From positions 36,012,406-36,076,405 of the forward strand of contig OZ024876.1 in NCBI GenBank assembly GCA_964017185.1: a stretch of DNA of 64,000 nt, read 5' to 3'. A program made the translations under genes and the position numbers. The notes under the pieces were generated by a model. That model saw nothing but the letters and a program-made list of their open reading frames with translations, did no database searches and was not told the origin of the DNA. Shown here piece by piece: positions 20,961-31,899 of this stretch; the first letter of the stretch is position 1; each line of letters begins with the position of its first letter. This stretch comes from Rugalucina vietnamica. Its lineage: Eukaryota; Mollusca; Bivalvia; Lucinida; Lucinidae.

Positions 20961-21710
20961 ACATAACGTGTTTGTCACTTGAAAACCTGCCACGTTTTTA
21001 TTTGATATGGGTTAACCACGGGTGGTAATCAGGGGAACTAGCTCCAAAAAGAGTCAACGAGATTTTGTTCCCTCGACACATCCGGGAACTCACGAGCTAG
21101 TCCTCTCGACGGAAAAACATAAACAAAGGTATGTCTCGAAGCATTTTATCAATATTTATTTCTTTATAAGCTGTCTGCTGCAAAATCCGGCAATGGTAGT
21201 CTGTGTAGATATGATTTAACACCACTCGCTGATAGGATTGGTCCTTGGAATATGCACGGTGCGAATATGATTGTAAAAGAGCGTTGAAGACATGAAATGA
21301 AAATATGTCAACACAAAGATTTGGGACCACTATTTTTTTCATTTTTCGTCAAATATATATCCTTCCGATCGCATGAAACATCATCCCTGATAAAACTAAG
21401 CCCCTGAAACCATATAAAAGCAAAACAATCCGGTGCAAACATTGTTTTGGGAGGATATTGACTAAATTACCGTCCGAGCTAGTCCTCTCGACATGGAGCT
21501 AGGTGCCTCGTCAAGGAGATAGCACCCTCGTTGAGGTTTTAATGTTGGAATTAGACGGAATCCTCGCGTCGGTCTTCCGTGCGTGGTGCCTCTGTGCAAA
21601 TGTTTTTACGAGCCACCGAAGTGTAACGGGATGCAGCTTAGCCAGCTGATCTCTGTTTGAATCTATATATATGTATATGATACAAATATGAGGGTTTCAA
21701 TGGGGTACCT

Positions 21711-21850
21711 TTGAAATCGCTAATCAGTAAAATTTTGACCCAAAAATCGCTAATCAGTAAAAGTTTGGCCCAAAAATCGCTAATCAGTAAAATGTTTGCC
21801 AAAAAATCGCGAATCGGTAAAATAAATGGCCAAAAATCGCTAATCAGTAG
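21711..21850 (+). repeat. Minisatellite, ~33 bp unit x4
   Basis: Four to five copies of AAATCGCTAATCAGTAAAA followed by a variable TTTGNCCCA-like spacer, in the centre of the TTAA-flanked element. Later copies diverge (GCGAATCGG). It translates by chance to a KSLISK repeat. Confidence 0.85.
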
Positions 21851-22398
21851 ACCCCAATGGGACCCTCTTATATGTTCTGAATGTGCAAAAGCATAAAGGC
21901 ATTTGTTTTATTTATTGTTCAGAGTCAGTGATGTCTAGTAAAAACATTATACGAATTTTCAACTGAAACTTTCATTTTTACTTATGACAAATCGCTGTAT
22001 TTTGTATAGACGTGTTTTGGTAATGTGTTGTTTTCGTTCGTATGTTTTTAGATACAGTAGCATAATGAATTGTGGTCTGCTGTGAGTTATGAAACGGTTA
22101 ACATCTGTTAAACATCTGTAAAATTGCAGTTAACTATCCCATTTCTCGTGATATTTATATTGTAAATCATAATGTCCAAGTTATAAAATAGTATACCATC
22201 ATGGCCCATGCTAATTATGTATACAATTTATGATAATTTCCTATCTATGGTGCTAAAACCAGGAACGACAGCTATCATGAAATGACATTTTTGACTCAGT
22301 AAAACCTCAACGAGGGTGCTATCTCCTTGACGAGGCACCTAGCTCCATGTCGAGAGGACTAGCTCGGACGGTAATTTAGTCAATATCCTCCCAAAACA

Positions 22399-22743
22399 AT
22401 GTTTCCACCGGATTATTTTGCTTTTATATGGTTTCAGGGGCTTAGTTTTATCAAGGATGATGTTTCATGCGATTGGAAGGATATATATTTGACGAAAAAT
22501 GAAAAAATAGTGGTCCCAAATCTTCGTGTTGACATATTTTCATTTCGTGTCTTCAACGCTCTTTTACAATCATATTCGCACCGTGCATATTCCAAGGACC
22601 AATCCTATCAGCGAGTTGAGTTAAATCATATCTACACAGACTACCATTGCCGGATTTTGCAGCATCCGGCTTATAAAGAAATAAATATTGATAAAATGCT
22701 TCGAGACATACCTTTGTTTGTGTTTTTCCGTCGAGAGGACTAG
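22399..22743 (+). other. 114-codon ORF in the right inverted arm, unknown
   Basis: It reads MFPPDYFAFIWFQGLSF... then DIFSFRVFNALLQSYSHRAY, YTDYHCRILQHPAYKEINID, MLRDIPLFVFFRRED. It ends inside the GAGCTAGTCCTCTCGAC direct repeat. The left arm carries the mirror ORF (21097-21342, minus, 81 codons), differing at only a few positions. I recognise no domain. It may be a remnant of an element gene, or chance reading of duplicated DNA. Confidence 0.3.
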
Positions 22744-22827
22744 CTCGTGAGTTGCCGGATGTGTCGAGGGAACAAAATCTCGTTGACTCTTTTTGGAGCT
22801 AGTTCCCCTGATTACCACCCGTGTTAA

Positions 22828-23754
22828 CGAACTTAGCTTTTTGCAAAACGCATTTTGTATAATTATCAGTCTGTACAAGGGAAAGTATCCGTATTTCTAC
22901 TAATGTTAAGCCGTGGTAGATTTACCTGATCTTTGATCCCCAAAAATACACAAAAAAGGAATCTATGTTTTAGCGGCTGAAACAAAATACCAAGTCCTGT
23001 AAACATTGAAAAACAAAACGGGATTCCAATTTCCCAGGGCTCGCGAAACATCTAGAATGTGCTTGTTTCATGTACCTATGATCGATATCTACATGCAAAT
23101 AGCCCACGAAATTCGACAAACCATAATAGATAATCTAGGTTTTACTCTAACACGGTCATCTAATTATAGATTATAGTTGACGATTAAGCTACGGAATCTA
23201 GGCCAGATAAGTCATAATTATGTACATTGTATAAGTACTCGAAGAGTTCTAAAGCAACGTTGAAAAATCGAAAGGACTGTCTGCGAGGGTTTTTACACAC
23301 GCAGCGAAAAAAATGAAAAACAGTAAAAATGGTGCAGTTACATAAACAAAAAAATTATATCTGTCATATTTATAAAAATAATTTAGATGAAATTTTGCAA
23401 CAAACTTTTTGTATCGTAGTTTTATAGAAGTTTTTTTTATTGATTTCTTTCGAAGCCGACCACCCTTTCGATAAAGTCTTAATGAAAAAATAGTTCCTCA
23501 ATTTTTATCATCAAATTTAATTAAAGTCAGTCATTTTAAGACAAAAAGCATGTTAAGATGCAGTTTAAGCTATAGTTCATGTTTTGACAAAACGATTTCG
23601 CATGTATTGAACCAGAAATGGAAGTAGCTGCTCAAATCAAAGCCGCTTATAGCAAAGAAGAATCAATTAATTGTGCCCCATAACCCTTGCTCAAACCAAC
23701 CACAAATAGCACTGGCTTGGGAGCCAGCGCAATAACAGTCGAAACAAATTTATT
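22828..23754. other. No recognisable feature
   Basis: About 930 bp of AT-rich sequence after the TTAA-flanked element. I see no domain, tandem repeat or element terminus. Confidence 0.5.
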
Positions 23755-23759
23755 GGTAT

Positions 23760-23806
23760 TTATCCCAGATCTCAGGTGATCGTTTACAGGACCATTGGTC
23801 CTCTGG
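23760..23806 (+). repeat. Solo B terminus of the A/B family
   Basis: ATCCCAGATCTCAGGTGATC, GTTTACAGGACCATTGG and TCCTCTGG followed by T. Only the terminal ~47 bp remain. Confidence 0.7.
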
Positions 23807-24297
23807 TATGTTGAATTTAGCTCTGATTGGAGTGTTGTAGAAAATTTATAACTTTACAAAATTTAAGATTTTATCTGCCCTTGGAGACCGCGCGTCAAGA
23901 TGTCATTGTCATGGTAATTTGAAATTCGGTCAGGGAAATGTCAGGGAAATTTGTTTCCGCCTGAGCGTGGCAACCCTGTTCTATGCATCGAGTAAGACAT
24001 GCATTGTTCGGTAAAGTACGAGTACTTATTGCAACGCGATTCCACAACGTAAGTTATCTACCCATTGGCTATTTTTGTTTCTTATGAAATGAATATCATG
24101 GACCTCCGGAGAGAGGTGTGTTTCCATTTACAGAAAGCGCTAATCAGTTTGTACTTTACCCAGAAACACCATATTCTCAGAATGGTGTCCAATCCCTTGT
24201 ATATAAACACAGACAAACTCATTTTGTTCATATTTATTGTGGATATGTCCTGGTGAATAGTTCTCTGATGAATTCAGAGCAATAATTCTAAAGGTAT

Positions 24298-24332
<35 letters not shown>

Positions 24333-24479
24333 TCTATGTAGCATATTTATAGCACATTTACATTCTTATATAGTTATTTTGTTAATTTAAGTTATGTCAA
24401 GACGAATACAATTTATACAAACGGAACGAAACAGCCGTTAAAAGATTTCCGGTTGTTTAAATGCGGAAACTGTTCAAAT
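23807..24479. other. Unrecognised sequence with a (TATT)n run
   Basis: No gene or element recognised. A (TATT)n tract of about ten units lies at 24294-24335; similar tails occur at LINE 3' ends, but no LINE sequence is seen beside this one. Confidence 0.5.
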
Positions 24480-24658
24480 GTAAATTGAAGGGAAAAACTT
24501 CCAGGGATATTTATGATTCTGAAAAAAATGACCACAGAGGTTCATCTGCCCCAGTCACGGGACTGCATACATGTATATGACCATAATAGTCAAACGAGTC
24601 CCAGATCTCAGATGAGCATTTACAGGACTACCGGTCCTCTGGACCACCGGTCCTCTGG
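24480..24658 (+). repeat. A/B-family 3' fragment with duplicated terminus
   Basis: Body sequence GATTCTGAAAAAAATGACC, GTATATGACCATAATAG, then CCCAGATCTCAGATGAGC, GGACTACCGGTCCTCTGG and a second CCACCGGTCCTCTGG. The last 15 bp are duplicated. LINE copy 2 abuts it directly. Confidence 0.65.
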
Positions 24659-24661
24659 CAA

Positions 24662-24696
<35 letters not shown>

Positions 24697-24724
24697 ATAT
24701 CTTGCTGCTGTCTACTTTTAAACT

Positions 24725-25735
24725 TTAGGTTTCATGTCTTGTCAGTGTATCAAGTATATTTCTCCATTTGGTTTCAATAGAGGCAAGTTTGTCATTCAGA
24801 AAAGCTATCTCTTTTTCTACTTTGATTCGCGTTTTAAGGAAAGATTTAAAGTGTTGTATATTTGGAATTTGTTTTCTTTGTTTTGCTTGAAAAATGAAGA
24901 ATTTTCCTAAATAAATTATAAAGTTTTGAACTAAGACTTTGTAAGTGGGATTTGATTGAATAATTCCGAAACTCATTGTTTTTTGGTCTAAATTTAAGTC
25001 ATTGTTACAATGATTCAGAAAGTCTGTCATTGAAGTCCAGAATTGTTGGACGTATGTGCACTCCCAGAAAAGATGAGAAAATGTTTCAATTTCCATGTTG
25101 CAAAATTCGCAGAGAGAAGAATTGACAATTTTACATTTTGTGAGAAACTGGTTGGTCGGTATAATTCGCATTAAGTACTTATATTGGAAATTACGCAGTT
25201 TTATTTCATTTGTTGTTTTAAATGTTGTAGAATATATATTTTTCCAGTGTAAATGTTCATTTGAAAACTGTTCATTCCATTTCGTCTCATATTTTATTTC
25301 ATATGTTTGATTTTGGTTCAGAAAACAATTGTAAATGAATTTATTCGTTTGTGAAGTGTTTTTAAGTTGATCTAATATTTTGGTTTCGACTGGGATATTT
25401 GAGTTTTCATGGTAAAGTTTTCGTCTCCAATCTTTTTGGATACTGTTTAATAAGCTTAGGTACCTTAAATAATCACTATTCGGTACTCCAAATTTATGTG
25501 GGATCTTTCTAAATGAACAATATACTTTTGTTTCATCATCATATATATCTTTTATGTATTTTATACCTGGTTCTGACCAACGTTTATAGAATACAGTTTT
25601 GTCATCTATACGTATCTTAGAATTATTCCCAAGAATTTCGTTAAAATGATTATAAATTATTGGTTTTATATTTAGTTTTGACCATGCCATAAGTATATCT
25701 TTAATAAACGGGTTGTTTTTAAAATGTTTCAACAC
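24725..25735 (-). pseudogene. LINE ORF2 C-terminal third (copy 2)
   Basis: 336 codons from MLKHFKNNPFIKDILMAW to ...RHET. It contains the C-terminal zinc knuckle CEFCNMEIETFSHLFWEC (C-x2-C-x9-H-x4-C), usual at the end of L1-type ORF2 proteins, and a basic helical tail. It is continuous with upstream RT sequence after a one-base insertion in an A run near 25848. Confidence 0.8.
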
Positions 25736-26032
25736 ATCAAATTCATCAAAATTACATTCAAATAAAATATTACCTCCAAATTCTCTGAAATCATTTTCAT
25801 ATAAGGTTTTTAAAAGACTTTTGTTTTCAGATTGTAAAAAAGCGTTTAATCCAACTTGCTTTTAGTGACCATATGAACTTTTCAGTATCGATCATCCTTA
25901 ATCCGCCCTGGTTGTAATCTTTAATTAGTGTGCTGCGTTTAATTTTGTCCGGTTTATTATCCCATAAAAAGGCATACATTAATTGTTCTATTTGGAGGAT
26001 TTTGTAATGACGTAAGTGGGTAAATTATTTTA

Positions 26033-26158
26033 AGTTTCAAGTTTATTATTTTCCTCTCAGTTTACAATATATGTAAAAACATGAGGAAAACTGACATGCA
26101 AAAAGAAAAATGTTATGGCGGTATCTAACAAACAATAATACAAATAGACACAAAAACA

Positions 26159-26197
<39 letters not shown>

Positions 26198-26894
26198 CAT
26201 ATGATATATAATATTATACATATATAAACATATATAAACATAGACATATGATGAGGGCGACCTAAGTAAATTAGATGTTAAGACTCGAATAATTCAAGGG
26301 AGAGAAGAGTGAAGAGTTCAAACTCTTCGGAAGTAAGCGATTATTTTTCTTAGACCAACGAACATGTTGGATCTCAAACGAGCCAGTTGAGCTCTCTGGC
26401 CCCTCTTCTACGTATAATTAATCATTCTTTTGTGCGTGTAAATCTATCTTTTGTAAATTACAGATAATTAAACTGTACATATTCTTGTAATGTTGATATT
26501 GGATCTCTGAAGATATAAATTTTGTTCGATTACCTGTACGTCTCTTTTTCTTACGAGCTAGCTTACATCATATTTTTATATGTAATCAGTCATCCGAGTA
26601 TAGGCATACAAATCTCGTGCAATTTCAAGGGTGGCTATCCATTCATATATAGAGAGCACGATTAAGAAGGAAATTTGTTGATCGAATGAAAGATTTCGGC
26701 ATGCACACAAAGAGCTCGCATAACAATACCAGATCGGCGCTGGTGCCATTTTTAGTGACACCAACATCGACATGGCAACATCAGCAGCGTTCTGTGTGTC
26801 TGTCGCGTGCAAGTGATTTATTCTGTTTCAATTTGGATTACTCCTTACGATTTTTGGACTTTATAACCAAAAGCTTTAGGTAAGTTTAGTAGGG
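26033..26894. mobile_element. Unclassified ~860 bp insertion in LINE copy 2
   Basis: Copy 1 reads continuously across this point (AAATTATTTTA|GGGAGTGCAAAG at ~11965). The insert starts AGTTTCAAGTTTATTATTTT and ends TAAGTTTAGTA. It contains an (AAT)n tract at 26160-26195. The first ~130 bp look like the complement of a LINE 3' tail, but no coding remnant is seen. Target duplication is unclear. Confidence 0.6.
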
Positions 26895-27226
26895 AGTGCA
26901 AAGTTTTTTTTATCACAACAATTTTTCCCATAAGTGTAAGTTTTCTGTGACTCCATTGTTGTAAAAAATTTTAAATTCTTTAATTTTTGGTTCCAAATTT
27001 GAAGATTACACATTTTCTTTATTTGTTTTAAAAATCATTCCGAGACAGCTTGCTTCTTCTGAATTCCAAGAGAATTATCTATGTTTCATAAATTCTATAT
27101 TTGTTTGTTTGGTAGTGCCGATGCGAAGAATTTGGCATTTTTTTGCGTTTAATTTTAATCCGGAGATGTTTGAAAAGTTGTCCATAACATAAACTAAAGA
27201 ATCAAAAGATCGTCTTGATCCATCCA

Positions 27227-28757
27227 TTATGAAAGCGGCATCATCTGCAAAAAGTAAAGTTCTTTACCATTAATTTTAATTCCTTTAATATCTTGATTCT
27301 TTAAAATTTGATTTGACAGAAGTTCAATGCAAATTATAAACAAGTAAGGAGATAACGGGCAGCCCTGTCTTACACCTCTTCTAATGTGAAAAAAACTCTG
27401 AGTAATGACCATTGTTAGAATCACAGCTTTTTGCATCTTTATAAAATAAATGTATCCAGTTAAGTAAATCGTTGTTAAAATTGAAATGCCTTAAACATTT
27501 AAACAAAAAATCATGGTTTACACTGTCAAAAGCTTTTTCAAAGTCTGAAAAAAAAAACAATATACCTGGCAAGTTATGTACATCAACGTAGTCTAGTGTT
27601 TCGAAAATAAGACGAATATTTTCCCCTATATAGCGACCTTTCATAAAACCCGTTTGTGTTTCGTGTATAAGTTTTGGAAGTACATTTTTAATTCTGTTAG
27701 CGATTACTTTTGTTGCTATTTTATAATCTACGTTGAGAAGGCTAATAGGCCTCCAATTTTCTAAAAATGAAATATCTTTTCCCGGCTTTGGTTAAAGTGT
27801 AATGACGCTTTGCTTCTGGAGTTCAGTTAGTTCTTGGTTTTGAAAAGAAAAGTTAATTGAATTAAGATAATATTCCTTTATTTCGTTCCGAAATATTTTA
27901 TAAAATTCTGTTGTTATGCCATCCGAACCTGGACTCTTTTGATTTTTCATTTCTTTTATTGCTTTTACACATTCATGGTTGGTTATTAGCCCCTCACAGC
28001 TGTTACTTTCAATTTCGTTTAGTTTAGGTAGTGAATCGTCAAAGAAATCGGTATTAGAGTTTGCTTGTTCTTTTTGTGAATAAAGGTTTTTGTAGAATGT
28101 CTTTTCTTCTTCAAGGATAGATTTCTGATTTGTGATTAGATTTCCGTTTACATTCAATCTTGATATTATTTTGGATTCCGCCCTTTTCGAGACTTGCAAA
28201 ATATTTACTGTTTCTTTCATTTTGTTCGATAATTTGTGCCTTAGATGGTATTATGAGCCCGTTTAGTTTGCTTTCTGTAAGTTTTTCTAATTCTTTCTTT
28301 TTGTTATCTAGTTCTTGTTTAAGTCTTTCACTGTGTTGTTGTTCATGTGAGTGCGTTAATTCATTTTCTAATCTTTCTATTTCTTTAATATGAGCCTCTT
28401 CAATCTGTAGATTATTTTTTTTCTTAGCGGATGCATATTTTAGTGTTTCATTTCTTATAGTGCCTTTTATAATTTCCCATAATGTATTTGGATTTGCGTC
28501 CTTGTTTATTCTTGCTATATTATTTATGTTTTCCTTATTTTTGTTGATATTCGGTATCTAATATTAAACTGTTATTTAGTTTAAAGTACCTAGGACCTCT
28601 TTCACATGTGTTTGTATCGATCAATAATGTTACTATGCTATGATCGGACTTGTAACTTTTTTATGTTCACATGTAATAACACTATTTGAAATATTTTTAG
28701 AAAATAAAAAGTAATCTAGTCGACAGAGAATGGGCGGCTTGTGTGACGAGTGCCATG
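27227..28757 (-). pseudogene. LINE ORF2 reverse-transcriptase part (copy 2), several frame breaks
   Basis: Successive pieces carry IRRGVRQGCPLSPYLF (27227-27436), KGRYIGENIRLIFET and SDFEKAFDSVNHDFL (27381-27644) and ...NQKSPGSDGITTEFYK (27792-28220). The frame changes between pieces. A run of extra A residues near 27550 and a small deletion around 27257 (loss of the FKTSLFADD context) are visible against copy 1. Non-functional. Confidence 0.75.
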
Positions 28758-29317
28758 TATATAGTAAATAACTACCCCGTGACCAAAAATAAACCGATCT
28801 ATCACGTGAGGATTAGTAAGCAGATGAAAGGGCGAGCTTTTAGCGAGCCCTTTCATCTGCTTACGGTCCGAGCGTGATAAATCGGTTTATTTTTGGTCAC
28901 GGGGTAGTTATTCACTTTATAATGCAACGAAAGCCGACAAATTTCGCGAAAAAACTAACCCGATGTGAGGAGATTTGCTTTCCGCCATTTTGTTTATTTA
29001 GTCAACAGCTCAGCAATCACTCCGCAGAACGACTCCTCAAAATTCGCCACCATAGCAGTAGATTTTGTTGATAATTTGAATTTTGCATGTCCATTGTTTC
29101 ATCTACGTAACGTTGCATAACAATGGCGGAGATTGGCGTCACAAAACGTGACTAAATTTGACGTCACTGGCGCGCTTCTTTTTGTTGCGTTAAACAAAAT
29201 CGCAACGCGGTCTTTATTTAGTCAGTAGAGATGGCCTTTATTCGGTCAGTAGCTAAATAAAGCTACTGTTTATGAACCCCCCTTTATTTGGCCGATATGT
29301 AGGATTGTTGCATTATA
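28758..29317. mobile_element. Foldback-type MITE in LINE copy 2
   Basis: About 560 bp absent from copy 1 (GCCATGTATA|CTGCC at ~13845). The left end is a strong hairpin (28764-28915). The last bases (TTGCATTATAAA) repeat the sequence just outside the hairpin's right arm (ATAATGCAAC inverted). Non-coding. Confidence 0.7.
28764..28915. repeat. 152-nt near-perfect hairpin
   Basis: The outer stem is ~42 bp: GTAAATAACTACCCCGTGAC, CAAAAATAAACCGAT against its complement ending GGGTAGTTATTCAC. The inner stem is 18 bp: GTAAGCAGATGAAAGGGC (28816-28833) against 28847-28864, loop ~13 nt. Confidence 0.85.
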
Positions 29318-29880
29318 AACTGCCTTAAATCAGGATGTTTATCTATCCATATATCTGTTAAATCGTTTATTTCAATTATATCAATAATTTTTTGTCGACA
29401 TAATTTATGTGTATCAGTTTGTCCATTTTTCTTATCAATACCTGGATCCAAAACCGTATTAAAATCCCCCCCCCCCATTATGTAATTTTTATCTTCATTT
29501 GCTTGTATATACGTATTCATTATTTCAAAAATATTCAATTCATCTTTATTTGGACCATATATATTTTTTACTGTAACTTGCTTTTCTTGTATTTTAAGTT
29601 CAAGTGCCTGTAGTCTGACACAAATAAGTTCTGAATAATTGAGTATTTCGCATTGAAGATTTGGGTTAATCAATATTCCTACACCTTCACTGTTTGAGGA
29701 TTTACCACTGAGAAAGCATTGTTTGCCCCATATTTGTTTCCATCTGTCACATGTATTGTTTTCCGAGTGAGTTTCTTGTAATAAACAGATGTCGAACTTT
29801 TTTGTTTTTTAGCCATGTAAAAATGTGTTCTCTTTTATTGGCATTGCCTAGACCCCTAACATTATATGAGCAAATTGAGA
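29284..29880 (-). pseudogene. LINE ORF2 endonuclease part (copy 2)
   Basis: The N-terminal endonuclease sequence resumes after the MITE at 28758-29317: INPNLQCEILNYSELICVR, IYGPNKDELNIFEIM, GGGDFNTVLDPG. An expanded C run near 29470 adds a glycine to IIGGDFN. The start region near 29880 corresponds to copy 1's MGISICSYN. Confidence 0.75.
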
Positions 29881-30148
29881 TACCCATGGATCTTCACCGA
29901 AGTCCATTCAAACTGTAAGTAGACAGCAGACAAGAAAACAAAGAAATACAGAAATACAGTAAGTAAAAAATGGAACAAAATACGACATTTGATCCCATAG
30001 AAGTTATACATGTAAGATACTGTGACCTAAGTTCATAGTTCCGTGACTTTGTCGTAACGCACCAAGGGATATGCGAGCATGATGATTCACGCTGGAAACC
30101 CTTCTTGTTTTCACTTCCTCAGAAATGCAGGTGCTTCCATATGAGTCT

Positions 30149-30455
30149 TCTCACAAAATTTCAACTTAATGAAAATGAAGGATATTTCATGCTATTTTAC
30201 GCCTATCCTAGAATCAGTTGATACCCCCACCGTTTTCAGCAAGAATGGCTTGAGATATGCCCATGACCTTCCTCTGTCCCTATGAATTTGTTCGTCTAGT
30301 CGTCATAAAAACCAGTTTCAGGCTCAGTCTGATTCTTCATGGGCATATCTCTAGCCACACTAAATAAAAACACAGTGTGTACCATCTGATTATATTGTTA
30401 AAGAAAGGCACAAAATAGCATGAAATGCCCTTTATTTGAAATTTCGTGAGAAGCC
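30149..30455. repeat. Palindromic repeat of ~300 bp
   Basis: Outer arms TTCTCACAAAATTTCAA / ATTTCATGCTATTTTACGCC (30149-30211) pair imperfectly with 30405-30455. Inner arms GAGATATGCCCATGA (~30252) and TCATGGGCATATCTC (~30338) pair exactly. Probably a foldback MITE; ends not defined. Confidence 0.6.
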
Positions 30456-30541
30456 ACGGCGTTGTTTTATCTAGTGTCTAGTCGTTGTACATTACAATAA
30501 TAAACAAAATTGTCAAAATGTTAACATTTTGAGGACAAGTA

Positions 30542-31481
30542 CGTGGATGATCCAATAATGATTGAGACTTTTTAAATTATTCCTATGTAAATAAATTTGG
30601 CTTATTGTGAATGTCTTGTTAACATTGCTAAATGTAATGTGCACAGCTTACACTGGTAAAAAATCACATGTAGACAACTACCTTCTGTTGCTTAGCAACG
30701 AAAGAATGTGAGTTAAATGTCCTTGGCCATATGGTACTTATGCACATAAAATGAGTTGCCATGGCAACTGGTGATAAAAATTCCAATCATGGCACACTGT
30801 TATTTACAGCGTTCATAGCTAGCTTTAAGCTCTGCAAATATCACTTACATACAGCTGATTAGTCATGTTGGCTGAGCATTTTTGCGAGAAAAGTTGGGTT
30901 TTAGTTGTGAAATAAATCAATGAATTTGGGGGTAGGGGTGAGAAATATCTTATAACCTGAGTATACATGACACAATAAATGATTTTTAACCTCGAACTGA
31001 TTAGTTATGGGATAAATATTGCAACTGAATTCCAAAATGAACACCTGGTCCTTTTGTTTTATGTTGCCTAGCAACGATAGAATTTGTAAAATGCTATAAG
31101 CCAGAATTAGTAGCGGAAAATGGTTGCTAGGCAACCATATCTCGATCACTAGAGCAAGACTCGAATTGACCGAAGCAAACTATTTCAGAGATGAATTTTA
31201 ACACAAGCAATACTCAATTATTTTAAGATACCTTTTTTAAAATTTGTGACATAGCTAGATTTATACAGACAACGTTTGTTCGAAAGGGCAAATGGTGGCC
31301 ATAGGCACTGCACGAGTGTTTCTTAAATAACCATAGCAACCAAAGTTGATGAGCAAATTTGATAAAACCTGCTCTGCAGAGAGATCAGATGTGTATCTAG
31401 TGAACGAAAGTAGTTAACTTGAACCAGTCGATAAGGTTTATAATACAAAAGAAAAGTCTCAGTCATTATTGGATCATCCTC
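30542..31481. mobile_element. Mariner-type MITE with four X-box palindromes
   Basis: Terminal inverted repeats of ~31 bp: CGTGGATGATCCAATAATGA, TTGAGACTTTT on the left; the complement of CGAGGATGATCCAATAATGA, CTGAGACTTTT on the right (31453-31481). Each end is flanked by TA (30540-30541 and 31482-31483), as for Tc1/mariner insertions. ~940 bp, no transposase recognised. Confidence 0.75.
30687..31135. promoter_or_regulatory. Cluster of four RFX-type X-box motifs
   Basis: GTTGCTTAGCAAC (30687-30699), GTTGCCATGGCAAC (30755-30768), GTTGCCTAGCAAC (31063-31075) and GTTGCTAGGCAAC (31123-31135). All match the imperfect-palindrome RFX consensus GTNRCC-N0-3-RGYAAC closely. RFX factors drive ciliary genes in animals. 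Whether these sites are bound is unknown; all lie inside the MITE. Confidence 0.55.
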
Positions 31482-31657
31482 GTATTCTATTCATGAGTCC
31501 CCGCTAGGACCGGTAGTAACATGCGTGACATGCATCTATGTTTGCACATCTAAACTGACTACTACGCCGAGGAGACCTTCAGTGCGCGGTGAGACATTCC
31601 ATGATTCAACCGGAAGCAAGAAATCTTGTATCTTGTATTTTAACTCTGAACCTAATA

Positions 31658-31682
31658 GTCTCGTCCCCCTGGGGGACGAGAC
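31658..31682. repeat. 12 bp stem palindrome
   Basis: GTCTCGTCCCCC-T-GGGGGACGAGAC, perfect, in otherwise unrecognised sequence (31483-31899). Confidence 0.8.
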
Positions 31683-31899
31683 AAATACACCGTAAAGGGT
31701 CTATTTTTCATTTCGAAATAAATCGACTTAAATTTACTAACCGGCGCTGTAAAGAGAAATGGATGAGAGGGTACTTTAAGGGATATATCAGATATTACGA
31801 TCGTTTAACAATGGTAAAACAATAAGGAAATTATGTCTCGTTTCTTTTTCTCCTGTCAACAAATCTCCATTTTGTTGAGAAGCCTATGCGTCCTAATAA

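Larger units (their letters stand above)
21016..22823. mobile_element. TTAA-flanked element with ~525 bp inverted arms
   Basis: 1808 bp between TTAA at 21012-21015 and 22824-22827. The arms are 21016-21541 and 22300-22823, almost perfect complements: tip CACGGGTGGTAATCAGGGG, inner limit GAGGTTTT. Each arm holds two direct copies of GAGCTAGTCCTCTCGAC (21094-21110 and 21476-21492 on the left) bracketing a ~365 bp block with an ORF. The ~760 bp centre has a minisatellite and no recognised gene. TTAA duplications suggest piggyBac or Kolobok; no such transposase is visible. Confidence 0.8.
24659..29979 (-). mobile_element. LINE, L1/Tx1-like clade (copy 2), decayed and interrupted
   Basis: Same family as 10384-14756. 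The 3' tail is an (AAAT)n run (24659-24697). Similarity to copy 1 ends on the right at about 29979, so it is 5'-truncated ~280 bp earlier than copy 1. No target duplication is evident. Two foreign insertions (26033-26894 and 28758-29317) break ORF2, and several small indels break the frame. It retains the zinc-knuckle coding sequence that copy 1 has lost. Confidence 0.85.

Noticed and set aside
21711-21896. ORF with KSLISK repeats as a repeat protein
   Set aside because: It follows the minisatellite unit, whose period near 33 bp happens to keep a frame; no start context and no homologous protein recalled.
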